In this document: positions 7,673 to 16,255 of the stretch, piece by piece
Numbering within the stretch: position 1 is the stretch's first letter
Layout: every line of letters begins with the position of its first letter
Origin: JAZSMJ01 sp045535815
GTDB taxonomy: Bacteria > Bacillota > Clostridia > Oscillospirales > CAG-272
Reading direction: 5' to 3'
Assembly (NCBI GenBank): GCA_045535815.1
Contig: JAZSMJ010000051.1
Coordinates: forward strand, 1-58,766
Length of the DNA stretch: 58,766 bases
Program-made: the position numbers and the translations under genes
Notes under the pieces: model-generated
Database searches by the model: none
Told to the model about the DNA's origin: nothing
What the model saw: the letters and a program-made list of their open reading frames with translations, nothing else

Positions 7673-9664
7673 TTAAATATCAGCATCTGCAACGTACTCT
7701 CTGCCGTGCTTGATTATAAATTCCTTTCTTGCAGGGAGATTGTCTCCGAGAAGGGTATCAAACATGACCTCTGTAAGATAAGCGTCTGTTTCATTTATCT
7801 GAATAAGACGTCTGGTTTCTGGATTCATGGTGGTCTTCCACATCATTTGCGGCTCGTTTTCACCAAGTCCCTTTGATCTCTGTATTGTATATTTTGAGTT
7901 GCCGAGAGACTGTATTATCTCCTGCTTTTCCTGCTCGTTATATGCAAAAAAGCTTTCATCATCCTTTTGAGTGGTTATTTCAAACAACGGCGATTCTGCA
8001 ATATAGATCTTACCCATTTTTATAAGAGTGGGGAGGAGTCTGTAGAAGAGCGTTAAAATAAGAGTTCTTATCTGATAACCGTCCTCGTCCGCATCCGTAC
8101 AGATTATTATTTTGTTCCATTTAAGAAGTGATGGATCAAACTGTACGAGATTCTTATTGTTTTTAACCTTGATCTCAACTCCGCATCCAATGACCTTCAG
8201 AAGATCGACGATAATGTCATTCTTGAAGATCTTATCGTATGTGCTCTTAAGGCAGTTCAGTGTTTTGCCTCTTACAGGTATAATTGCCTGGAACTCTGCA
8301 TTTCGTCCGGTCTTAACAGACGTTAAAGCGGAGTCACCCTCAACTATATAAAGCTCTCGCCTAAGCGGATCCTTTGATCTGCAGTTAACGAATTTCTCGA
8401 CTCTGTTTGTCATATCGATAGTTCCGGTAAGCTTTTTCTTTATATCGATACGGGTATTTTCCGCCGTTTCACGGCTTCGCTTGTTTATAAGCACCTGACT
8501 TGCTATCTTTGCAGCTTCAAGCGGATTCTCTGTGAGATAAAAATCGAGCTGACTCTTGAGAAATTCCGTCATTGCCTCAGCAATGAACTTATTTGTTATC
8601 GATTTCTTTGTCTGATTCTCGTATGAAGTCTGGGTTGAAGCACTGTTGGTAACTATAATGAGACAGTCTTCAACGTCACCGAAGGTTATCTTGTTTTCGG
8701 TCTTGTTGTATTTATTATTGTTCTTCAGATATTTATCGATAGCGTAAACGAAAGCACTTTTAACCGCCTTATCGGGAGAACCGCCGTGCTCAAGATAGCT
8801 TGAATTGTGGTAGTACTCGATAAAGTTTACCGTGTTTGAAAAGCAGAACGAAACCTCAACTCTTAATTTGTAATCTTCTTTATCCTCACGGTCTCTGCCG
8901 ACTGTTTCGGTCTTCCATAAAACAGGTGCAGTAAGGGTATTTTCACCGGCTATCTCAGCAACGTAATCTATTATTCCGTTCTGATATTCAAATTCCTGAA
9001 CGTCAAACCCGTCATCGGTTTCCCATTTAAGAACGAACTTGATGCCTGCGTTAACAACAGACTGCTTTCTGAGCATCTCAAGATAGTATTCCTTGGGGAT
9101 GTTTATGTCGGTAAAAACTTCAAGATCAGGCTTCCATCTTATGATTGTTCCGGTCTTTTTTTCTCTGCGCTCGATAGGACGCTTTGTGAGCGATCCGTCG
9201 GGCTCTCCTTTTTTGAAGTTGATCTCATACGCATAAGTGCCGTCGTATGCCTTAACCTGCATATATTCGGATGAGTACTGTGTAGCGCAGGCACCCAGAC
9301 CGTTAAGACCGAGTGAAAATTCGTATGCCGATCCGCTGTTGTTATCGTATTTACCGCCTGCATAAAGCTCGCAAAATACAAGCTCCCAGTTATAGCGCCC
9401 CTCTTTTTCATTATAGTCAAGCGGAACGCCACGTCCTGAGTCCTCTATCTCTATTGAGTGATCCTTGAATGCGGTTACGTTGATAACACTGCCGTAGCCT
9501 TCCTTTGCCTCGTCAACGGAGTTTGAAAGTATTTCAAAAACGGAGTGCTCACAGCCCTCAAGTCCGTCTGAGCCGAATATAACGCCCGGGCGTTTTCTGA
9601 CTCTGTCCGCACCCTTGAGGGAAGAGATGCTTTGATTGCCGTATGCCTCTTTCTTTTTAGCCAT
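7673..9664 (-). CDS. parE: Type IIA topoisomerase B subunit (GyrB/ParE family)
   Basis: ATPase subunit of a type II topoisomerase. The GHKL domain shows ILSNSVDEA (47-53), EDSGRGVP (74-81) and GLNGLGACATQ. The TOPRIM domain shows YIVEGDSAL near 440, IICTDADEDGYQIRTLILTLF near 513 and the final QRSKGLGENEPQMMW block. 663 residues is slightly longer than a classic GyrB/ParE. The usual DADVDGAHI reads DADEDGYQI and GLHGVGAS reads GLNGLGAC, so this is a divergent member, probably the Clostridia ParE-like paralog. No A subunit gene is adjacent, so its partner must be encoded elsewhere. RBS GAAAGGA fits the ATG. Confidence 0.88.
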   Translation of the reverse strand: MAKKKEAYGNQSISSLKGADRVRKRPGVIFGSDGLEGCEHSVFEILSNSVDEAKEGYGSVINVTAFKDHSIEIEDSGRGVPLDYNEKEGRYNWELVFCELYAGGKYDNNSGSAYEFSLGLNGLGACATQYSSEYMQVKAYDGTYAYEINFKKGEPDGSLTKRPIERREKKTGTIIRWKPDLEVFTDINIPKEYYLEMLRKQSVVNAGIKFVLKWETDDGFDVQEFEYQNGIIDYVAEIAGENTLTAPVLWKTETVGRDREDKEDYKLRVEVSFCFSNTVNFIEYYHNSSYLEHGGSPDKAVKSAFVYAIDKYLKNNNKYNKTENKITFGDVEDCLIIVTNSASTQTSYENQTKKSITNKFIAEAMTEFLKSQLDFYLTENPLEAAKIASQVLINKRSRETAENTRIDIKKKLTGTIDMTNRVEKFVNCRSKDPLRRELYIVEGDSALTSVKTGRNAEFQAIIPVRGKTLNCLKSTYDKIFKNDIIVDLLKVIGCGVEIKVKNNKNLVQFDPSLLKWNKIIICTDADEDGYQIRTLILTLFYRLLPTLIKMGKIYIAESPLFEITTQKDDESFFAYNEQEKQEIIQSLGNSKYTIQRSKGLGENEPQMMWKTTMNPETRRLIQINETDAYLTEVMFDTLLGDNLPARKEFIIKHGREYVADADI

Positions 9665-9719
9665 CTATAAAAATCCTTTCAAGATTTAAGTCTTTTACGT
9701 TGATAATCCGATATAAAAC

Positions 9720-9733
9720 CACAATATATTGTG
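9720..9733. promoter_or_regulatory. Palindrome just downstream of the topoisomerase start site
   Basis: CACAATATATTGTG is a perfect 14-base palindrome. It lies immediately after the predicted transcription start of the minus-strand gene (near 9736), the position of a repressor site. The regulator is unknown. Confidence 0.4.
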
Positions 9734-9742
9734 TCTTATATT

Positions 9743-9771
9743 ATTATAATAAATTTGGTATCTTTTGTCAA
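9743..9771 (-). promoter_or_regulatory. Promoter of the topoisomerase gene
   Basis: On the minus strand TTGACA (9771-9766), 17 bases, TATAAT (9748-9743). Consensus sigma-A promoter. Confidence 0.8.
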
Positions 9772-9792
9772 GGAGACTGTATATGATGTATC

Positions 9793-9821
9793 TTGTATTA
9801 TTTAATAAATAGTGATATAAT
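9793..9821 (+). promoter_or_regulatory. Promoter of the queG-like gene
   Basis: TTGTAT (9793-9798), 17 bases, TATAAT (9816-9821); divergent from the topoisomerase promoter. Confidence 0.6.
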
Positions 9822-9847
9822 GAATTGAACTGAAAGGCGGTGATAGG

Positions 9848-10651
9848 ATGGAAGAGCGCATAAGAGAAATTAAAGCTATAATTCAGGAATATGGAACTTT
9901 CGATATCGGTTTTATAAAATTTGATGAGCTTGAGGTAAAAAAGCCGTATCTCGTATCGCCCGAAAAAATAGGCTTCAATCCCCAAAGTGCAATAATGATG
10001 CTTGCACCTTATAAAACGGAAGATGCGCCTGCAAACGTTAATATTTCGCTTTATGCTGTATCCGAAGACTATCATTTGTTCTTTGAGAGCTTTTTTGATA
10101 AGGTTTGCCATACTCTGAAGGAGAAATACCCCGTATTTTCCTTCAAAGGGTTTTCCGATCATTCGCCTATTGACGAAAGAAAGGCAGCGGCTAAAGCGGG
10201 ACTTGGCATAATCGGAGATAACGGACTTATAATTAACAAAAATTACGGCTCGTATGTATTTATTGGTGAGATAATTACCGATATGGAGGTATATGCTCCT
10301 GCGTTTGATGTAAAAGGCTGTCTTCACTGTGGACTCTGCAAGAAAAGCTGTCCTTCTCCCGATGAATGTTTATCTGCTATAACTCAGAAAAAGGGAGACC
10401 TTTCGGATAATGACAAATCTGTCATTATAAAAAATAATACAGTCTGGGGCTGTGACGTGTGTCAAAAAATTTGCCCTTTGAATAAAGATATAAGCTTTTC
10501 TGAAATTAAGTATTTTAAGCGAAACAAGATATATAATCTGAAAGAGGATGATATTCTCTCTATGTCTGACGCTGATTTTGCTAAAAGAGCATATTCATGG
10601 CGAGGCAGGGAAACAATACTCAGGAATATAAAATTATTTGAAGGTGAATGA
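9848..10651 (+). CDS. QueG-like double [4Fe-4S] protein (epoxyqueuosine reductase family)
   Basis: Resembles QueG, the cobalamin-dependent enzyme that reduces epoxyqueuosine to queuosine in tRNA. Visible: DHSPIDERKAAAKAGLGIIGDNGLI with Asp104 at the position of the QueG catalytic acid; one ferredoxin-type cluster C158-x2-C161-x2-C164-x3-C168; a second group WGCDVCQKICP with C202, C205, C209. It is 267 residues against about 310-390 for classical QueG and ends soon after the start of the HEAT-like region (WRGRETILRNI), so it is a short form. A strong ribosome site (AAAGGCGGTGA) precedes it. It overlaps the next gene by four bases. Other double-cluster reductases of unknown role look similar. 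Confidence 0.75.
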   Translation: MEERIREIKAIIQEYGTFDIGFIKFDELEVKKPYLVSPEKIGFNPQSAIMMLAPYKTEDAPANVNISLYAVSEDYHLFFESFFDKVCHTLKEKYPVFSFKGFSDHSPIDERKAAAKAGLGIIGDNGLIINKNYGSYVFIGEIITDMEVYAPAFDVKGCLHCGLCKKSCPSPDECLSAITQKKGDLSDNDKSVIIKNNTVWGCDVCQKICPLNKDISFSEIKYFKRNKIYNLKEDDILSMSDADFAKRAYSWRGRETILRNIKLFEGE

Positions 10652-11181
10652 TTTTGGATCCTGAAATTCTGAAATATAGCTCCGCAATATCATACCTTGT
10701 ATCAAAAGGAAGATGGATAGCTTTTATAAAGAAAGGCTGGAGTTATATCAGACGGGGAATACTGTTTTCAAAAATAATAAAGTGGACTACAATTATAGTT
10801 GCAATAATCGAGACAAGCGCTGTTTATGTTTTTTCAGTGCTTGTCTTTTTAGGTTTGATACCATTGTTTATCGTGCCTTACGTTATTGTAATGTGTATAA
10901 ATGAAAGGAAAAGCCATAGCGACAAAATAAAGCTATATGATGACATATTTAAGATAAACTCTGTAACCTTTATTTTTGCAAGGACCGAATACTTACTTTT
11001 GAAAACTGCAAAAGATACAGATTCGGTGCCGATAGTCATAAGACCGATTTCCATTAAAACTATCTTCTTAAAGCCTATAGAATATAAAGATGGGGCGTAT
11101 CATATTTCTGTCGGCAGATATTTCGTTATCAGAAAGAAGGTAATAAAAGAGAACAGGATAAGAGTAATCTGTATTTTTTGA
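10648..11181 (+). CDS. Hypothetical membrane protein
   Basis: 177 residues that I do not recognise. One long or two adjacent hydrophobic segments (WTTIIVAIIETSAVYVFSVLVFLGLIPLFIVPYVIVMCI, key span about 45-83) are followed by a basic cytoplasmic tail. The ATG overlaps the queG-like stop (ATGA), so the genes are cotranscribed and translationally coupled. A terminator follows. Confidence 0.6.
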   Translation: MILDPEILKYSSAISYLVSKGRWIAFIKKGWSYIRRGILFSKIIKWTTIIVAIIETSAVYVFSVLVFLGLIPLFIVPYVIVMCINERKSHSDKIKLYDDIFKINSVTFIFARTEYLLLKTAKDTDSVPIVIRPISIKTIFLKPIEYKDGAYHISVGRYFVIRKKVIKENRIRVICIF

Positions 11182-11195
11182 GCATACGTAATAAA

Positions 11196-11240
11196 ACGAA
11201 GCTCCGACCTTATCGGACGGAGCCTTCAGTATATTTTTAT
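11196..11240. terminator. Terminator between convergent genes
   Basis: GCTCCG/CGGAGC stem with an extended GAA/TTC part (bulged C) and an inner CCGA-TCGG pairing; followed by TATATTTTTAT. It serves the queG-like operon and the minus-strand sigma operon. Confidence 0.7.
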
Positions 11241-11243
11241 CAA

Positions 11244-11897
11244 TTATTCTGGAATTTCTACTGCCATTTCATCTCCCGGATTGTTCGGGGTTAACGGTTC
11301 TATAATATAATCTTCAACTACGGTTAAATCAGCACAAGGATTCATAATCACATAATAATGTGTTGTAGTTATTGCTTCACCTTTATCAATGAACTTCAAA
11401 GCAACAGCTATATCGTTTGATATGTTCGTGATAGAATAAACCTCTCCGCGTAACTTTTCAGTAGAAGACCATTCATTTTTATTATCCTTCCAACCTGCTG
11501 TTACAGAAACATCAGCAAGCTTATCACCGATTTTATCCTCGGTGATTACTTTACCGCCAATGTATGTCGAAAAGATACCTTTGTCAATGTTGTAGAAGTA
11601 TCCCTTTTCATATTTCAATTCACTTTCAATATTATCCGGCACTTCTTCTTCACTATTTGTCGGCGGGTCAATTTCTGTGCTAGGTGGCGGTACCTTATCA
11701 GATTGTGGTATGGATATGTTGTCATATCTTATTAACATAGGCAGTGAAATTACAGCCGTTATTACAATTAAAAAACAAGCTGCAATAGATGCCAATTTAA
11801 GCCATACAGATATATTATTTTTTTGATATGTTTTTGCTTCTCTTATATGCTTCTCACTTATATCACAAATGATTTCATATAGTTTCTCACTTGTCAT
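11244..11897 (-). CDS. Membrane-anchored partner of an ECF sigma factor (probable anti-sigma factor)
   Basis: 217 residues: a cytoplasmic N-terminus of about 30 residues, one membrane segment (WLKLASIAACFLIVITAVISLPML, about 31-54), a proline-rich spacer (VPPPSTEIDPPTNSEEEVP) and an extracytoplasmic domain. Its ATG overlaps the stop of the ECF sigma gene, which is the usual layout of a sigma/anti-sigma pair. The C-terminal domain is not recognised and would be the sensor. Anti-sigma function is inferred from context; no zinc-anti-sigma motif is seen. Confidence 0.65.
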   Translation of the reverse strand: MTSEKLYEIICDISEKHIREAKTYQKNNISVWLKLASIAACFLIVITAVISLPMLIRYDNISIPQSDKVPPPSTEIDPPTNSEEEVPDNIESELKYEKGYFYNIDKGIFSTYIGGKVITEDKIGDKLADVSVTAGWKDNKNEWSSTEKLRGEVYSITNISNDIAVALKFIDKGEAITTTHYYVIMNPCADLTVVEDYIIEPLTPNNPGDEMAVEIPE

Positions 11898-12454
11898 AAT
11901 TCAAATCCCCTTTCTAAAAGGTAGTGGTGTAGTTTTAAACGCAATCGATTGAGAGTCATTGTCACAGCTCCTTCTGTCATACCGTGCAGTGCTGCAATTT
12001 CTGAAATACTATCAGTGTACCAATATCTGCAAATAAAGATGCTTCTTTTTTTCGGAGGAATGATATCCAAAAAAGCATCAATGGCATTTATTAGTTCTTT
12101 GGTGTTAAGCGCTTGCTCTACACCGTCGTTTCCTGATACCAAATCAGACAGTTCATCGAGAACAGCAGGCAACTCTCCCCCACCTCGTTTGTCAGCAGTT
12201 TTATACTTGTATCTGTTAAGCGACAGGTTTCTGGTAATCTTTCCGAGAAACGTTGACAGAATGCTTGGTTTGTGCGGTGGCATAGAGTTCCACGCTTGCA
12301 AATATGTATCATTTACACATTCCTCAGCATCTTCGTGGTTACCCAGTATGTTTTTTGCAATTGAATTACAGTAGCTTCCGTATTTATCGGCTGTAGTTGG
12401 AATAGCCTGCTCATCTCTACTCCAGTATAATTGTACTATTGTTGCATCATCCAA
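11894..12454 (-). CDS. ECF-type RNA polymerase sigma factor
   Basis: Sigma-70 family regulator of about 186 residues. Region 2 is seen in YGSYCNSIAKNILGNHEDAEECVNDTYLQAWNSMPPHKP with the characteristic DAEECVNDTYL block; region 4 in FICRYWYTDSISEIAALHGMTEGAVTMTLNRLRLKLHHYL. A GTG at 12463 overlaps the AGGAG ribosome site (12463-12467) and cannot use it; the TTG at 12454 has proper eight-base spacing, so it is the better start. The stop overlaps the membrane partner by four bases. Its regulon cannot be read from this window. Confidence 0.88.
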   Translation of the reverse strand: MDDATIVQLYWSRDEQAIPTTADKYGSYCNSIAKNILGNHEDAEECVNDTYLQAWNSMPPHKPSILSTFLGKITRNLSLNRYKYKTADKRGGGELPAVLDELSDLVSGNDGVEQALNTKELINAIDAFLDIIPPKKRSIFICRYWYTDSISEIAALHGMTEGAVTMTLNRLRLKLHHYLLERGFEL

Positions 12455-12705
12455 TACAATCACTCCTTTTTTATTACCTTTTACCTATATACACAACTTT
12501 AGATTCAAAATCTCACATATTATTTAAAATTTTTATTGTTGTTATTATACCATATTGCAGTCGGAATTACATCACAGAAAAAGAGACGGAATGTTATATG
12601 ATTTGGTTTTATCGTGACTTTCATAAAATTCTTTTGCCGTTTTACCTAACTAAAGTAAAAAAGCGATGATGAAAATGCATAAAATGCCGAAATTTAAAAG
12701 ATTCC

Positions 12706-12734
12706 TTGACAATAAAGCTCAATACACATATAAT
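12706..12734 (+). promoter_or_regulatory. Promoter of the aspartate kinase gene
   Basis: TTGACA (12706-12711), 17 bases, TATAAT (12729-12734). The rest of the gap from 12465 to 12705 shows no gene. The leader to the ATG is only about 35 nt, so there is no room for a lysine riboswitch. Confidence 0.85.
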
Positions 12735-12773
12735 TATATAGTGGTATTTTATATTAAGGAGTAATCTTTTTGT

Positions 12774-14081
12774 ATGATTAAGGCAGTTAAATTTGGTGGA
12801 AGCTCACTGGCTGACGCGGTGCAATTTAAAAAGGTTGCAGAAATAATTAAAGCTGAGGATACTCGCAGATACGTTGTTCCTTCAGCTCCCGGTAAGCGTT
12901 TTAAGGATGACAAAAAAGTTACCGATATGCTTTACGATTGCTACGAAAGTGCAATCAGAGGCGAAAACATAGATGCTAAATTTGATGAAATAACCAAGCG
13001 TTACGGTGAGATTATTGAAGGCCTTGAGCTTGATTTCTCTCTTGAGAAGGATTTTACAGCAATAAAGAATGCTTTTATACATAAAGCAGGAAGAGACTAT
13101 GCAGCAAGCCGAGGCGAATACCTTAACGGTAAGATCCTTGCTAATTATCTCGGATTTGATTTTATCGATACCGCAGACGTTGTATTCTTTAAAGAAAACG
13201 GCACACTTGACAGCGAGAGAACAAATGCTGTAATGAGCGAATGCTTCAAAAAGCATAAGTACGCCGTAGTTCCCGGATTTTACGGCTCTATGCCTAACGA
13301 TACTATAAAGACGTTTTCAAGAGGCGGATCTGATATAACCGGCTCTATAGTTGCAAGAGCATGCAATGCCGATTTATATGAAAACTGGACTGACGTTTCG
13401 GGCTTCCTTATGGCAGACCCGAGAGTAGTAGACAATCCCAAAACGATCAACACAATAACCTACAGAGAACTCAGAGAGCTTTCATATATGGGTGCAACCG
13501 TTCTTCACGAGGATTCTATCTTTCCTGTAAGATTTGCAGGTATTCCGATAAATATAAAGAATACGAACGATCCTTCAGCTCCCGGAACTATGATAGTATC
13601 TCAGTCCGGAACGAGCGATAACGTTATAACCGGTATTGCAGGTAAACCCGGCTTTTCCGTTCTTACCGTTGAAAAGGATATGATGAATTCCGAGCTTGGC
13701 TTCGGAAGAAGAGTTCTTGAGGTTATTGAAAACAATCAGATCGCATTTGAGCATCTTCCTTCCGGAATCGATACGATGAGCGTCGTTATCAATTCTGCCG
13801 ATCTTAAGGAGAAAAAGGAAAGCGTTCTTCAGGGCATATGCCGTGCTGTTGAGCCCGAGAGTATTACCATCGAAGATAACCTTGCGCTGATTGCAGTCGT
13901 TGGTCGTGGAATGGTAAATGCAAAGGGTACTTCTGCAAAGATACTTACGGCCATTGCCCGTGCAGATATCAACATACGAATGATAGACCAGGGCTCAAGT
14001 GAGCTTAACGTTATAGTCGGTGTTGATGAAAGAGATCTCGAGACGGCTATGAGATCAATATACAGAGAATTTGTAGGTTAA
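12774..14081 (+). CDS. lysC: Aspartate kinase
   Basis: Phosphorylates aspartate, the first step to lysine, threonine, methionine and diaminopimelate. The kinase domain begins with VKFGGSSLAD (5-14); the middle carries KTFSRGGSDITGSIVARA and NWTDVSGFLMADPRVV. From about residue 300 there are two ACT-type regulatory units (ITGIAGKPGFSVLTVEKDMM and LALIAVVGRGMVNAKGTSAKIL, then INIRMIDQGSSELNVIVGV). 435 residues is normal for a monofunctional enzyme. RBS AAGGAGT. It stands alone with its own promoter and terminator. Which amino acid inhibits it is unknown, and so is whether lysC is the right paralog name. Confidence 0.93.
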   Translation: MIKAVKFGGSSLADAVQFKKVAEIIKAEDTRRYVVPSAPGKRFKDDKKVTDMLYDCYESAIRGENIDAKFDEITKRYGEIIEGLELDFSLEKDFTAIKNAFIHKAGRDYAASRGEYLNGKILANYLGFDFIDTADVVFFKENGTLDSERTNAVMSECFKKHKYAVVPGFYGSMPNDTIKTFSRGGSDITGSIVARACNADLYENWTDVSGFLMADPRVVDNPKTINTITYRELRELSYMGATVLHEDSIFPVRFAGIPINIKNTNDPSAPGTMIVSQSGTSDNVITGIAGKPGFSVLTVEKDMMNSELGFGRRVLEVIENNQIAFEHLPSGIDTMSVVINSADLKEKKESVLQGICRAVEPESITIEDNLALIAVVGRGMVNAKGTSAKILTAIARADINIRMIDQGSSELNVIVGVDERDLETAMRSIYREFVG

Positions 14082-14091
14082 TATCGTTTAA

Positions 14092-14136
14092 AAGGTATAG
14101 CTTGATCAATTTTGATCAAGCTATACCTTATTTGTT
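14092..14136 (+). terminator. Terminator of the aspartate kinase gene
   Basis: A perfect 17-bp stem (14092-14108 with 14113-14129) with an ATTT loop, followed by T-rich sequence. Confidence 0.9.
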
Positions 14137-14195
14137 CTATATTATCCGCTTGAGAACATATTTATATATAAGATAAATTATGTTCGGAGGATAAT

Positions 14196-14906
14196 ATGAG
14201 GGTAGAATACAGTAATATTCCGATAAACGGTGCATCACATAAGAAAAGAAGATATAAAGATAATGTAAAAAAGAGAAAAGCAGACCCATCTGCCGTGCTC
14301 ATTTCAATTATAGCTGTGTTTGCTGCAGTACGGCTTGGAATGTCGCCGTACGGAAGGCTTGCTGATATAGTGAATAATACGGAATCATCGAGTTTTCAGC
14401 TGACTGATTCACGAATATCGTCTATGACCGACTCAGAGTCATTACTGCCGGGTGAAAACGTTGCTCCGATTGACGATTATATATACGGTGAAGCAGTTGA
14501 AGCAATCAAGCAAACTAAATATCAGTATGCTGTGCCTCTTGTCGGCAACATAACCTCACGCTTTGCCGATAGAGAAGACCCCTTTGGAAGCGGTGTGATA
14601 GAGTATCACAAGGGAATTGATATTTCGGCATCTGAAAGTACAAGCATAAAGTCATATCTTGACGGCACAGTCGAACGGGTTGATTATAATTCAAGTTACG
14701 GTAATTATCTGATAATAAGACATAGTGACGATATGCAAACGTTATACGCTCATTGCGAAAAAATACACGTAAGCGAGGGCGATGAGGTTTCTTGCGGAGA
14801 CGTTATCGCTAAGGCAGGTAATACAGGAAGATCAACGGCAACGCATCTTCATTTTGAAGTAAGAATAGACGGCGTTGCAGTTGATCCGGAGGATTATCTT
14901 GCGTAA
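14196..14906 (+). CDS. spoIVFA: SpoIVFA-like membrane protein with M23/LytM domain
   Basis: 236 residues: a basic N-terminus, one membrane segment (AVLISIIAVFAAVRLGM, about 33-49), a spacer, and an M23 lysostaphin-like domain from about 110. It is directly followed by a SpoIVFB-type protease, the arrangement of the Bacillus pair in which SpoIVFA holds the protease inactive until the forespore signals. Unlike a purely structural LytM domain, the zinc ligands look intact: H138 and D142 (YHKGID), H186 (LYAH), H217 and H219 (THLHFE). RBS TCGGAGGA. The name rests on gene order and topology; a cell-wall endopeptidase role is also possible. Confidence 0.72.
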   Translation: MRVEYSNIPINGASHKKRRYKDNVKKRKADPSAVLISIIAVFAAVRLGMSPYGRLADIVNNTESSSFQLTDSRISSMTDSESLLPGENVAPIDDYIYGEAVEAIKQTKYQYAVPLVGNITSRFADREDPFGSGVIEYHKGIDISASESTSIKSYLDGTVERVDYNSSYGNYLIIRHSDDMQTLYAHCEKIHVSEGDEVSCGDVIAKAGNTGRSTATHLHFEVRIDGVAVDPEDYLA

Positions 14907-15507
14907 TATGCGTTATATGCGTACAAGAATACATATAAAATTTTCTTCAGTACTGTTTATTGTCCTGCTGTTTATATGTGATTCGTCAGTTTACACCGTT
15001 ATAACGCTTTTAGCAGCCTGCCTTCATGAAATAGGTCATATCGTTGCAATAAAGCTATGCGGAGCGCAAATACTTGAAATAACGGTATATCCCTTTGGTG
15101 CGGATATAAAAACCGACGGAAGATATCTTTCTTACGGAAAAGAAGCTATAGTCTATTTATCCGGTGCAGTTGCTAATATACTTGGCGCCGTAATATCCTA
15201 TTTCTTTTCAGAGCATTTACCATATGCATCATTTTTCTGTCTTTGCAACATAGTTTTGATAATATTGAATCTCATGCCCGTGCAATCGCTCGACGGCGGT
15301 AGAGCTCTTGAATGCTTTTTGTGCATCACAGTCGGCTACGTAAAGGGAGCAAAAATATTAAGGGGAGCATCGTTTATATCAATCGTTATACTCTGGATAT
15401 GGGCAGTATGGGCTCTTATCTATACCTCTTATAATTTTTCTCTTTTCTTAATGTGCGTATATCTTTTTGCTTCAATATTTTTAACACGTGAAAAATCTAA
15501 AATATAA
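14899..15507 (+). CDS. spoIVFB: SpoIVFB-like site-2 (M50) membrane protease
   Basis: Intramembrane zinc metalloprotease expected to cut pro-SigK in the mother cell during sporulation. HEIGH (43-47) is the HExxH motif, inside a membrane helix; LNLMPVQSLDGGRAL near 131 supplies the third ligand (N-x2-P-x4-L-D-G). About six membrane segments and 202 residues, shorter than B. subtilis SpoIVFB because the C-terminal CBS domain is absent. TTG at 14899 sits six bases after CGGAGG and is the likely start; ATG 14908 is the alternative. It overlaps the upstream gene by eight bases. A SigK with an apparent pro-sequence is encoded at 47.4 kb. Confidence 0.85.
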   Translation: MRNMRYMRTRIHIKFSSVLFIVLLFICDSSVYTVITLLAACLHEIGHIVAIKLCGAQILEITVYPFGADIKTDGRYLSYGKEAIVYLSGAVANILGAVISYFFSEHLPYASFFCLCNIVLIILNLMPVQSLDGGRALECFLCITVGYVKGAKILRGASFISIVILWIWAVWALIYTSYNFSLFLMCVYLFASIFLTREKSKI

Positions 15508-15551
15508 ATAATATACTTGAAAAAACAAGAATATTCTGATAAAATATATAA

Positions 15552-15659
15552 TTAAAGGCCCAATTCGGCTTTGTGTTCCCGGTTATTGACAGATATGAAA
15601 AGAACGATAAACTGGAATTTATGGGAATGTATGGGAAGGAAAGTATCCTGGCATGTTAG
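15552..15659 (+). pseudogene. Possible C-terminal gene remnant before the GNAT gene
   Basis: A short open frame without a start codon reads FVFPVIDRYEKNDKLEF and MGMYGKESILAC, then stops, overlapping the GNAT start by seven bases. The composition looks like real coding sequence and its end overlaps the next ATG like an operon junction. It may be the tail of a lost upstream partner brought along with the GNAT gene. Family not recognised. Confidence 0.3.
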
Positions 15660-16156
15660 AACTGAGAAAAATGAACTATGAAGATATAGTAGAACAATGG
15701 AAATATGTTACCGCATTGCCGAAAGACGAAAATGGGTTAACGAATCAATACGAGGGAATATCCTTCGATGAATATAAAAACACGGTATTACCTGAATTGA
15801 TGATGCACGAGAATCCAATTAATATGCCCGATTGGTTTGTGCCGGAAACATTTTATTATTTATGGGATGATGATACACTCATTGGCGAATATAGAATCAG
15901 ACATTATTTGACAGATGCATTGAAAACAGGTGCCGGTCATATTGGATATAGCATTAAAAAGGATTATAGGGGTAAGGGCTACGGAACAAAGGGTTTGGCT
16001 TTAACTTTGGAATTAGCAAGAAGCATTGTTCCGGAGAAAGAAATATATTTGCGTGTATTGAAAAGCAATACCCCGTCTTTTAAAGCAATTCTCAAAAATG
16101 GTGCATATATAGCAGATGAAGACGAAACACATTACTTGATGAGAATTAAAAAGTAG
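15653..16156 (+). CDS. GNAT-family N-acetyltransferase
   Basis: 167 residues of the acetyl-CoA-dependent GNAT fold. The acetyl-CoA loop is seen as HIGYSIKKDYRGKGYGTKGLAL (key R/Q-x2-G-x-G/A written RGKGYG, about residues 108-113), followed by LRVLKSNTPSFKAILKNGAY, the C-terminal family block. RBS AAGGAAAG. It stands alone after a gene remnant. Substrate unknown; the fold covers aminoglycosides, ribosomal proteins and small amines. Confidence 0.88.
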   Translation: MLELRKMNYEDIVEQWKYVTALPKDENGLTNQYEGISFDEYKNTVLPELMMHENPINMPDWFVPETFYYLWDDDTLIGEYRIRHYLTDALKTGAGHIGYSIKKDYRGKGYGTKGLALTLELARSIVPEKEIYLRVLKSNTPSFKAILKNGAYIADEDETHYLMRIKK

Positions 16157-16255
16157 CGGCGTGTTTGGTTAAGTAAAATTAAGTTTAGCAGTCACGCCAG
16201 AAACACAAAAGGTAATTTGGAGTTATTAAAAACAAGGATAAAAGAATAGCAAGCG

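Noticed and set aside
11894..12463. GTG 12463 as start of the ECF sigma gene
   Set aside because: It overlaps the AGGAG site; TTG 12454 has correct spacing.
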